Positions 10,957-19,917 of a DNA stretch of 64,000 nt are shown piece after piece; the stretch's first letter is position 1; every line of letters starts with the position of its first letter. The notes below the pieces were generated by a model. The model had not been told where the DNA came from and did no database searches. It saw only the letters and a list, made by a program, of their open reading frames with translations. Source of the DNA: Muricea muricata (taxonomy: Eukaryota > Cnidaria > Anthozoa > Malacalcyonacea > Plexauridae); assembly GCA_963855995.1 (NCBI GenBank), contig OY979730.1, positions 10,021,300 through 10,085,299 on the forward strand, given 5' to 3'. A program made the translations under genes and the position numbers.

Positions 10957-13900
10957 ATGACTTAGGAGGAGGGTCAGAATATGATCGTTTAAACAAAGAA
11001 ATTGGCCAAAACATTCAGCAGATCAGTAATAATGGTGAGAATTTACAATGTTTTGGTTAAAGATGTGGTGTTGCTTATTAAATTGGGCAGCACTTCAGTG
11101 ACAGGGGTGCTTATTCAAGTAGTAGAATTTAATTCATAATTGCTTCCAGTGAATGTTATGAGGAAAATGGTAAACAAACTTGGTACATCTGAAGATGCTA
11201 TGCAGGTTCAGGATAGACTGTAAGTTTAATGATACTGAACGTTTTCTTCAATTTTTCCTGTAAATTGGGCTTTAGTCCCAGTTTCTGCCCACAAGGAAAG
11301 TTGGCAGAATGAAATATTTCAACTATTAAGAGTGCAGTGTTTTCTTGTGTTTTTTTAAATACTCTATGCAAATGTTATGTTTGAAAGTTGACGAGTTGGG
11401 TTATGTAGATAGTACATACAGTAATTGGCTTGTGTTGTTATGGTGGCCCTGCCTATTGTGGCAAAACCAAAGAGAAAATAACTGAAACAATCTTTACTGC
11501 ACATCTTTTTTTGCAGACAAGATACAGAAAAGAAGACAAAGGCCATTGCTGCTGAAACTAATTCAAAGATAAAACAATTAACGTACTTGGAATCCGATGA
11601 TCCTACTGAACAGGTATTAGGAGGTGAAGGGAGACTGGGATGGGTATATCTTCAGTTGTGTAGATCCATGCATACCTGTTATTTGTAATCAAATTTAGTG
11701 GTAGCAGACTGTGTTTTGTATTTTAGAGACAAAGAAAAGTTCAAGTTAGCCGACTTCGGGATAATTTTATGAGCGCACTAAATAATTTTCAAGAAATCCA
11801 AAGGGTAAGATGGTGTTTTTTTCTTTGTTTTTTTTTCAAATATTATCAAAGTGCACATCCATACTAGTTTCCAGATGTCAATTGTTGTTGCAACTTGTCA
11901 TTTGTTTGAAACAACTTGCAGTAAGCCTGTGGATAACAAGTTTTGACAATCAACTTGCAATAAGTCTGTTGACAATTTGCAACAGACTTGTTATTGACAA
12001 GCTGTCACAGGCCATGTGAACGCATTCTGATATCGGCTTGTTGTAACAAGTCTGTTGCAAGATGTCAACAGACACAAGTCATTTTTTCTGATCTGAGTTA
12101 TGATTTGTTTTCCATTGTGTTTTCTTAGGATGCTGCTGAGAAAGAGAGGGCGTGTGTTTCAAGAGCAAGAGCATCCTCACGTTCTGATGTAATGCATACA
12201 ATAAATAGTCAGTAAAGCATAGTTTGATCCCATCAGTACCCCAAGTGCTCCCTACAAATGCTTTCTACACCCTTTCATCAACATTATGTCACTCAATTTT
12301 TATGACAGGTCCTTTTGCTCACATCCTTCAGTAACCAGTAACTTTATTATTAATAAACATAGTATTATTTATTGAAGATAAATCAAAGTTTTGATTGGTT
12401 AAGGACGGTTGATGAAATCATAATAGCTGTTTGGTAGTTGCCCATCACCATAAAATATTGAAGACACATATACGACATTATGACGTAATTTGTGGGTATA
12501 TTGAAAACACATATACGTCCTTATGACGTCACACTCATCCTGCGAATGCGGGAAAATACAAATTGCTTCTTTAGTAGCTTGCATCTTGTTTACAAGGTGA
12601 GCATTTATTCTGAGTCTGATATAAATACTAAACAATTATTGAATAAGATCGAGTGGGATATGAGAATGATACAGGTTTGTGTTATCCTTTACAAACCAAA
12701 CAATACAAACCAAAGCCTTGATGATTTCTCATATCCTACTAGAACTCAATTCAATAATTGATTAGCATTTATATAATTTCAGAATGAACGGTTGCCTCGC
12801 AAGCAAGATGCAAGCTACTGAAGAAGCCATTTGTATTTTCGCATTTAGCATAAGCAGAATAATATCATACATCTGTTTTCATCATTTTATGGTGATGTAA
12901 TGTGGTAACTCCAAATTTAGGCAGCCACTGAACAGCTATGACGATCCACCGCTCTTTACCAAGCAAAACGTTTAAATTATTTTCAATAAGTAATGAAAAT
13001 AAATACTAAACAATTGTTGAGTTCGGTTCTCATAGGATATGAGAAATTATTAAGACCTCAGTTTGTGGTATCTGCCTCAGCCTTCGGCTTTGGCAGGTAA
13101 CGCAAAGCTCTGCCTTGACAATTCCTCATATCCTACTTGACCTCATTTAATAATTGTTTATTATATGGATAGAGGAACAAAAGATAATTTACTATTCGTT
13201 ATATATTCATTGTGAATATTTTTAATATTGTAGTATGGTCATTCAGATGCAAGTGGAATGACTTATGATCAGTAAGTAAACTTGATACCAAATTTACATT
13301 ATGACTAGATATCGTAGTGCTTGTGGACTCCTCAAGTGTAGAAAGTTTGGGGTATTTAAGAAAATTTACGGGGTTTTTTGTCATGGAAAAAATTCATTAT
13401 GACGTGTAATGGAGAATTGTTGCTGTTAATGAAACAAAAGAAAACTGAATTGGAATTCCGCTTTAAAATCATGCCCACTAACTTTAACACCTATGTTTCA
13501 ATGACAAAATATATTGGCAATTTTCTTAAAATACACACCCGATCCGAACGTTGTATCCCAATAAAATTACTGTCTCCAATAAATTATTGGGATTGTTAGG
13601 GTTAGGGTTGAGGTTGAGGTTTAGGTCAGGGTTTATTTTATATGCATGAAATAACAATTCCAGTAACTATTGGAATTATCAAACGTTGTAACCAGAAATT
13701 TTATTGGAATACAACGTTCGGATCGGTTGAAATACAACACCTTAAAGTTTTGCAATATTCAGCGTGGAAAACCATGATGTAAAAGATTACGAGTTTGATT
13801 AAAAAAAGAATTCTAACTTTTTCGCTAGCAGAAATCAGTCGACGACTATTCAAATCCAAAAGGAGGATGACGTTTCAGTTGAATTATTAGAAGAACGAGA

Positions 13901-16208
13901 GAGAGCTATCAGACAACTCGAGGTTGGTATTCCTGCTGAGAAGGCAACCGCCACCCACCACCCTGACCTCATCCACCAAAAAATAAATATAACGGAATAA
14001 TTGTTCGATGATCCATTATGACTCTATTCAGCTTGATCTATTATTATTATTATCATTATATTTTACAAGGATACCCACATCACCGAAGTGTTTTTCAGTG
14101 GGGTCCTCCCATAATAGATTTTACAAAAATATACTATACAATATGATACAATACAAAACGGCACGTTACGATACAATTACAGTATGATATATATGAGATT
14201 ATACGATATAATAAATGAAATGATATATATTAATATATTAATGGTCTAGTATCCAGATCCCCTCGCTGCTAAAACCCAAAAAGAAACGAAAGAAAGAAAT
14301 CATTTCAATAATGCACAAACTATAGGAAAAAATTCAACAAACCATGCACAAAGAGATCTGGATATTATCTCTTATTTCTATTTTGAGTTCCTTTTCAAAC
14401 AAGCCTTAAAGTTTTTCAATGTAATATGTAATATGTTATAGTTTTTCAATGTAATGTTTTTTAATCTATGGCTATTCAAAAACCAGTACCAGCCGACAAT
14501 TTCAAAAAATATAATATAAAACATAATCCGAAGATTAGCATCTTGAAACTCAAAATATGAGTTAAGCAAGAAAATTGAGTAAGTAATATTTCGATTTTAT
14601 TACAAAATCAGTTAGTCTGACTTGACTTGTTATACAGTAAACAAGCCGATATCAGGATGCGTTCGCATGACTTGCGACAGCTTGTTGACGACACGTCTGT
14701 TACAAGTTGATTGTCAAAACTTGTTATCCGCATGCTTGCTGCGAAGTTGTTTCAAGAAGTTGTAACAAGTCTGCAAGTAACAAGTTCCAACAAGCCTGAT
14801 TTGAACAGACTTGATACAACAAGCTGTGTAACTAGTCGTGTTTACAGTGCTTGTCCCAATTTAACAACAAATTATTGGAGCAAATTGTTAACAGCTCGCA
14901 ACAAGCTTGAGGACAAGATACTGTTTTGTACAAGGTTTCTTAACAACTCTGATGGAACAAGATCTGTTGAAACAAGATTGTAGACAAGTTGAAAACACGA
15001 GGCCGTAACAATATTGCTATATCGTGACTGTATCAGTCTTGTTGGAGCAACCTTGAAACAAATCTGATATTCGTATGGTCTATGCCTGTCCTTATCTTTT
15101 CTATAGAGTGACATCATGGATGTAAACGAGATATTCAGAGATTTAGGAACGATGATTCATGAACAGGGCGAGATGATTGGTAAGAGTCAACTAGAGTCAA
15201 AGGCAATGACTATACTAGAGTCTACTCCTGTCAGTATCTTGACTTTGGTCTTGAAGGGAAATCAATGTCTTCACTCAATGGCTTTACCAGAATCAAGTCA
15301 ATGCGTTCACCAGATTCAAATAAATGTCTTTACTGGAGTCACGTCAATGCCTTCACTATAGATTCAAACAAATGTCTTCTCTGCTGTATTATTAACAATG
15401 TAGTTACTTTTCTGGTGTTTAGATAATATCGAATCTCACGTAGAAAGTGCTGGTTCACATGTTGAAGACGCCAATGTCCAACTAGCAAAAGCGAGCGAAT
15501 ATCAAGTGAGTGATATGAAAATAACCTTCATCTTCTAATTTCAAGTTCTATCAAATATGTGACATTCAAAAGCTAAAAGCCTGCATGGCCTTTCCGTCTG
15601 TGAAAGAAGTATTTGTGTTGATTAAAGAAGGGCCTCATGCATCGAAACTCCACGCCACATTTTTGTTTTACCAACATAAAGAACATTCCAAATGATCTAA
15701 TAAAACATTTTAAAAACTTTTTCAACTTGCTCTAAGGTGCAGATGTTGAACAATGTTTGATATGCAAATTAACATCGCTGTGATGTCACATCGCATAATG
15801 TGTAGCTGCAAAACCTCGAAAACACAGAATGTTCTACATTAAATGACACAGACATATATAGGTATGTTTGTGCGAACATACTGGAAACTCTATTATGTTG
15901 TATTTCGATAAATTGAATTGATTGACATCCTGCAATATTAGTGTCCAGTTATACTTTATGAAAGTTTGGGAAAATGTTTTATAAGGTCGTTTAGAATGTT
16001 CTCTTTGATGCAATAATAAAAATGTCATGCGACATTTCGATGCATAAGGCCTTTAAATAATGAGCCTGTTGCTACACTCTGTATAAAGTAAAATACCGTG
16101 TATTTTCTTTTAAAGAAAGCGTCGAGGAGGAAAATGTGTTGTCTCTTAGGGATCCTGCTTGTCGTGGGTGCAGTTGTCGGGATAATTATTTGGCAAGCAA
16201 CCAAATAA
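10957..16208 (+). CDS. Syntaxin-7/12-like Qa-SNARE (endosomal t-SNARE)
   Basis: Exons: 10957-11034, 11150-11219, 11517-11613, 11727-11804, 12129-12188, 13839-13922, 15107-15179, 15423-15505, 16116-16208; all junctions are GT-AG and in phase. Order of parts: N-terminal Habc region (DDLGGGSEYDRLNKEIGQNI, VNKLGTSEDAMQVQDRL, FMSALNNFQEIQR); then a SNARE motif over the exons at 13839, 15107 and 15423, including IRQLESDIMDVNEIFRDLG and MIHEQGEMID, whose Gln in HEQG is the zero-layer residue; then a basic-cysteine juxtamembrane stretch (KASRRKMCC) and one C-terminal membrane anchor (LLGILLVVGAVVGIIIWQ) ending in TAA at 16208. Family knowledge: these proteins are tail-anchored in late/early endosome membranes and pair with Qb, Qc and R SNAREs for fusion. 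Start: the first exon is not secured (candidate at 6863). The acceptor at 13838 is chosen because the AG seven bases upstream would create a stop. Introns hold MITEs, a SINE relic and a LINE tail. Confidence 0.93.
11262..11475 (+). mobile_element. Degenerate SINE relic in syntaxin intron
   Basis: Segments CCCACAAGGAAAGTTGGCAG and ACAGTAATTGGCTTGTGTTG match in order the body of the SINE at 33545-33930 (CCCACAGGGAAAGTTGACAG, ACAGTAATTGGCTCACGCTG), followed by GTGGCCCTGCC. The tRNA-like head is missing. Confidence 0.65.
11860..12080. repeat. CAAGTTG/CAACTTG-rich repeat, fragment
   Basis: Dense CAACTTG, AACAAGT and GTCTGTTG words with an end-type motif (GAACGCATTCTGATATCGGC) related to the termini of the element at 24985-26384. 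Non-coding, within a syntaxin intron. Confidence 0.7.
12430..12905. mobile_element. Foldback element in syntaxin intron
   Basis: The left arm (CATCACCATAAAAT, GCGGGAAAATACAAATTGC, AGTAGCTTGCATCTTG) returns inverted at 12780-12900 (CAAGATGCAAGCTACT, GCCATTTGTATTTTCGC, ATTTTATGGTGATG). An inner inverted pair (GGATATGAG at 12654, CTCATATCCTACT at 12728) lies in the middle. Confidence 0.75.
13000..13165. mobile_element. Small MITE related to the inner part of 12430-12905
   Basis: The ends AAACAATTGTTGAG... and ...CTCATTTAATAATTGTTTAT form an inverted repeat together with CATAGGATATGAG and CTCATATCCTACTTGA. The same terminal words occur at 12634 and 12750. Confidence 0.65.
13539..13726. mobile_element. 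MITE with telomere-like core
   Basis: Inverted ends: GATCCGAACGTTGTATCCCA on the left, GGAATACAACGTTCGGATCG on the right. The core at 13596-13633 is a degenerate TTAGGG-type run (TTAGGGTTAGGGTTGAGG). No coding capacity. Confidence 0.75.
14040..14112 (-). mobile_element. LINE 3' tail (minus strand)
   Basis: Read on the minus strand: AGGACCCCACTGAAAAACAC, then GGTGATGTGGGTATCCTTGT and an AATAATAAT tail. It closely matches the tail at about 33092-33175. Heavily 5'-truncated copy. Confidence 0.75.
14378..14636. other. AT-rich intronic stretch
   Basis: Lies in a syntaxin intron and is distantly similar to the foldback at 26405-26627 (TTTTATTACAAAATCA-type words). No coding support. Confidence 0.3.
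14637..15060. repeat. CAAGTTG/CAACTTG-rich repeat with terminal motif
   Basis: Starts with CCGATATCAGGATGCGTTCG, the same terminal motif as 24998. It continues as a swarm of ACAAGTCTGTTACAAGTTG-type words up to the syntaxin exon at 15107. The open frame inside it is a by-product of the repeat. Confidence 0.75.
15185..15385 (+). repeat. Degenerate tandem repeat of about 30-40 bp
   Basis: Words such as CAAATGTCTT, GTCAATGCCTTCACT and AGAGTCAA alternate through the intron between two syntaxin SNARE exons. Confidence 0.6.
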
Positions 16209-16608
16209 GCAATTCTTCTGAAATGGATTATAGTCTTTGATCGTTTTGAAAAATGAGTGCCTCGTATATACATTTTGTACATACAGGTCATCGTGATTTC
16301 AACAAAATATGAACTTGACATTAATTGACAGGATTGCAAATCACATGGATCGCAAGATAACTTTGCTGGTGTGGTGGTGCGGTCAAAAGCATACAGAAAC
16401 ATGGGATCTTTCGCTACCTGAAGCGATATAAACAGCTAGGTGATCTGAAAACACGGAAAAGTACTGGCACTAGTTGTCAAATAGAAATCAATTTTTCGAG
16501 CCAAACTAGCAAATTTCTCATTAAGTATAATTTACTTAAATTTCTGGTAGACTTATAATTTACTTTCCTAAACATAATTACTAAGTTTCAACAAGTTTCA
16601 TAAAGGAA

Positions 16609-16614
16609 AATAAA
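16609..16614 (+). terminator. Candidate polyadenylation signal for the syntaxin gene
   Basis: AATAAA about 400 bp after the stop codon, the first clear signal downstream. Confidence 0.4.
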
Positions 16615-17051
16615 AGATATGAATGATTAGAAACAGCAAAATGGATTTCTATTTTATAGCTCGTACCAGGCCTTTTGCTGACGGTCAGATCAGCTTAGAG
16701 TATAGGAGTTTGCATGATTGATCAAGTTTTTTACTTGTTGGGACAGACTATGGTCTTATGCAAGTAAATATACATATATTGATTCAACGCTACCCGTACA
16801 CAATCCGAAACGCCTGATTGTCTTGATGATTGATGCGAGATTGTCTTCGAGCTGTATTAAACCTGTTGGCTTAATCAAGCTGCATCTACTTCGATGAAAA
16901 TCAAGCATGATGCAACTTTGATATTCACAGACTTATGGGACGTTTGCACTATATGGATGTCATAGCACTATATAGCCCGTCGAAGACTTGCAGACTGGCA
17001 GTCGAAAGCTCGCAAAGAGTAAATCTTTCAAACCAGAGAACGTCCCATAAC

Positions 17052-17199
17052 CAGTAGCGACGCAGCCCGTCATTTGGTCATGCAAATGCAAATTTAAATC
17101 GTCATTATTCATTTCTTCAGAAATTCATTCCTTACACAGTTTTTAGACACAGAAAATTTTCATTTGCATGACTAAATGTCGGGCTGGCTTCGCCACTTG
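17052..17199. mobile_element. hAT-like MITE, family 2 copy A
   Basis: A 148-bp element with ends CAGTAGCGACGCAGCCCG and CGGGCTGGCTTCGCCACTTG. Flanks are CCCATAAC (17044-17051) and CCCATAAG (17200-17207), an 8-bp duplication with one mismatch. The interior keeps ATTTGGTCATGCAAATGC. Confidence 0.8.
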
Positions 17200-17457
17200 C
17201 CCATAAGTCATGTGTAATCCTGGTTTCGCCTCCAACATTTTTTAATTCACAGACGTGTTGCAAGTTCTTGAGACAACTCGGGAAGATAGTAGTTCTCGAC
17301 AACGGGCTTTTGCTTGAACAGTCGAATTTTGTTTATTTCGTTTCAGTTGGTGAAATATCTTATGTTTCTGTGTGCGTATAAGTCGCGAGCGATCATTATC
17401 GAAACAAGAAGGATAAATAATTTGCACGAAATAATTTTAAACGCTTAGGCCGAGGCG

Positions 17458-18024
17458 CAACCTTGTTCCCAGGGCCCCTGTGATGGAACGCGAGGGTGAA
17501 AGCCCTGGCAAAGCCTGGTTGTCACATGACCAAATATTCCAATGTAGTTCCTGCTAAATTATCGGGTGCTTAACTTCTGCCATAGATTTTCAAATATATT
17601 TAACAATTAGTCGCCGAAGGCGAGGTGATTACAAGCCATCGTTTGAGCGTTAAAAACATGATTCCCGTCTTACCAAGACGGGAATCATGTTTTTAACGCT
17701 CAAACGATGTATATGAACGAAATAACTCGTTTCAATGAGAAACCTATAACCTTTCCAGGTGTTTACAAATAATAACCAACTAAACTTTACAAAAATTCAC
17801 TTCAAATTTATTACTGTTTATTAAGCGAAAATCAAAAAGCTATAGTCACTGGTCAGTGACTATCACTTCAGAGACAGCGAATCTTGACCAATCAGAATGC
17901 AGGAAAATCAATAGTCACCTGGAAATTTATACTAATGGTAAATTAGGTCATGTGACAAGCGGCCTTTGCCAGTGACTCTGTCCACCACATGTTTAACCAC
18001 AAAAAGGCCCTGAGAACGAGTTAG
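17458..18024. mobile_element. Mutator-like element 1, non-autonomous
   Basis: The left end CAACCTTGTTCCCAGGG is mirrored by CCCTGAGAACGAGTTAG at the right. Inverted similarity extends inward to TTGTCACATGACC (17520) and GGTCATGTGACAAG (17946). The target duplication is a perfect 9-bp GCCGAGGCG (17449-17457 and 18025-18033). Nine-bp duplications with long inverted ends are diagnostic of Mutator-like transposons. No transposase is present. Confidence 0.8.
17637..17709. repeat. Perfect 35-bp hairpin inside Mutator-like element 1
   Basis: The arms 17637-17671 and 17675-17709 are exact reverse complements (CATCGTTTGAGCG... and ...CGCTCAAACGATG) around a 3-base ACC loop. Confidence 0.95.
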
Positions 18025-18059
18025 GCCGAGGCGTGGGAACTGCCAAATATAGAGCTGGG

Positions 18060-18563
18060 CAATCTCGTTCCCCGAGCCTGCGATCCCTTGGGAAGGAAAC
18101 GGAGGCTCTGGGATAATCCGTGATCGACATAAAAAAACTGTATGTCGCCCGTACTGCGCATGCGTTGCAAATAAATAGATTCAATAAGCATTAGGGAAGG
18201 GGAAGAAGCTGGTATATAAGTGACGTTCCATGACCAATAGGCAATATACAAATCGTATCTTTCCGGTCGACAACAACAGCCTTTACCACTTCGTATTGAC
18301 ACTCCTTCAATTTGAGATTCTTCTTACCCAGTCGCTCTAATGCTTCGTCCAACACAGAATGAAATAAAATAATATTTTCCACTGACATTTTCAAACAAAA
18401 TAGTACAAATACTGTTCCAAAAAACTTTAGAAAAATGCTTTTGTGGCTTATTTCCTACGCATGCGCAGTACGGGCGACATACAGTTTTTTGTATGTCGAT
18501 CACGGATTATCCCAGAGCCTCCGTTTCCTTCCCAAGGGATCGCAGGCTCGGGGAACGAGATTG
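18060..18563. mobile_element. Mutator-like element 2 carrying a RecQ-type fragment
   Basis: Near-perfect 106-107-bp inverted ends (18060-18165 and 18457-18563) start CAATCTCGTTCCCCGAGCC and end in its mirror. They differ by one base near an A-run. The target duplication is a perfect 9-bp AGAGCTGGG (18051-18059 and 18564-18572). The roughly 290-bp interior encodes a helicase-like fragment on the minus strand. The layout matches Pack-MULE-type elements, which carry host gene pieces between Mutator-like ends. It lies 26 bp from the duplication of element 1. Confidence 0.85.
18166..18394 (-). pseudogene. RecQ-family helicase N-terminal motif I fragment
   Basis: An open frame from ATG at 18394 reads LKLKECQYEVVKAVVVD, then ICILPIGHGTSLIYQLLP. 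This matches the Q-motif and Walker A region of RecQ-like superfamily 2 helicases (usual pattern ...PTGxGKS...YQLP). The invariant Walker A Lys is Thr here (GHGTS), and the frame runs into the inverted repeat instead of the DEAH box. It cannot encode an active helicase. It sits wholly between the ends of a Mutator-like element, so it is likely a captured fragment. Confidence 0.75.
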
Positions 18564-19035
18564 AGAGCTGGGAAAGTGAAATAGGACCCCTTTTTTTTCA
18601 AACAACAATTTGGTGGTTACCAGAACACATAATATCATATCTCGAACTAACGTAGGTAGTGCAGTTAATAGTACACGAAAGGTACAGGTTCTTCTACTAG
18701 GTTCTTCTTTAGGTAGGGAAGGAACCCATACCTTTCCCGTGCATATATTATATATTTTTGCTGGTACAGGCAAAGATTACTGCTGACTCACTGTATCGCA
18801 CCTTGGCAAATGCTACAGTATAGCATTAGTACGCTTACTATTGTATTATATGATTAGGGATGATTTCAATCTTGAATGTAACAAGTTTAATAAATATAAT
18901 TATGTAAATTGTGACAATCGTTTCTAAATTCTGCTAGTCAATGTGAATTTGCTATTCGTCTCAAGTTTATTGACCTGTGCCTTGTTCTTGGATGATACCT
19001 CAATTGGACGAATTAAGGTGAGTAGTAAATACATA

Positions 19036-19188
19036 CCTGTGGCGAAGCCAGCCCGACATTTGGTCATGCAAATGCAAATTTTTCACTGTTTATAGACCGT
19101 ATACGGAATCAATTTCTAGGGAAATGAATAATGATAATGATTTAAATTTGCATATCATGACTAAATTGTCGGGCTGGCTTCGCTACTG
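19036..19188. mobile_element. hAT-like MITE, family 2 copy B
   Basis: Ends CTGTGGCGAAGCCAGCCCGA and TCGGGCTGGCTTCGCTACTG; the interior ATTTGGTCATGCAAATGC is shared with copy A at 17052. An 8-bp GTAAATAC lies at 19025-19032 and again at 19189-19196; the left one is offset by a few bases from the element end. Confidence 0.75.
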
Positions 19189-19196
19189 GTAAATAC

Positions 19197-19705
19197 TTAA
19201 GTCAATTCCAGCACAGCCAGTAGAATAGATGGTTTAGAGACTAGTTAGAATTTATAACCAAGGTCGTCATTATCTAAGCGTAATTGAGAACACCAAGAAT
19301 TTCTATCAGAAAAAGGGCCTATTGAATCCAGTAATGCGACACGTTTTTCAAACTGTCAAGTAAAAATTCGCATTAAACATTTATGTTCCAATTTTCGTTG
19401 TTTGCTTACAAACTTGTATGACAGGCTATTTCTTGCAATTTGTTAGCATCCTCAAAAATTTTTGCCCGACTTCATATTTCGATATCTCAGTAAATATCCA
19501 ATTAAAATCTTAGTGTAATATATTAAAATTGAAGTCGGCTCTTCCTGGATAAAATGCAATGTAATTGGCTGTAAAAACTGTCCTATTTTTTCTGTTATAT
19601 GAAATCAAAGAGGAGTACTTTTTTTCGTCACTTGCTGGTAGTTCAATTTAAAGCTCAAAAAACGTGGCGTAATCTTATTAATAATGATAGGACTGTGTTG
19701 TACTG
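19197..19705. other. Unassigned intergenic sequence
   Basis: No gene or repeat family recognised. Confidence 0.3.
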
Positions 19706-19917
19706 AGCTAGTTGTTCCAGTTTAATTATGGTTTAATGTATTTCACTCCAGATATATTTAAGCTCACTGGTTCTTTGTTAGAACGTTCTATATTTTGATT
19801 GCAAGGGGTAAACTGAGTTGTTTCAGTTTAATTATGGTTTAATATATTTCACTCCAGATATATTTGAGCTCACTGGTTCTTTGTTAGAACGTCCTATATT
19901 TTGATTGCAAGGGGTAA
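19706..19917 (+). repeat. Tandem duplication, 2 copies of 106 bp
   Basis: Both copies run through CAGTTTAATTATGGTTTAAT, CACTCCAGATATATTT, GAGCTCACTGG and TTGATTGCAAGGGGTAA, with only a few substitutions. Confidence 0.95.

Noticed and set aside
13596-13633. TTAGGG-like run as an interstitial telomere
   Set aside because: Too short and degenerate, and it lies exactly inside a MITE, so it is treated as element interior.
18021-18302. 93-codon minus-strand frame overlapping the RecQ fragment
   Set aside because: Shadow frame running through the inverted repeat; the helicase match is in the other frame.
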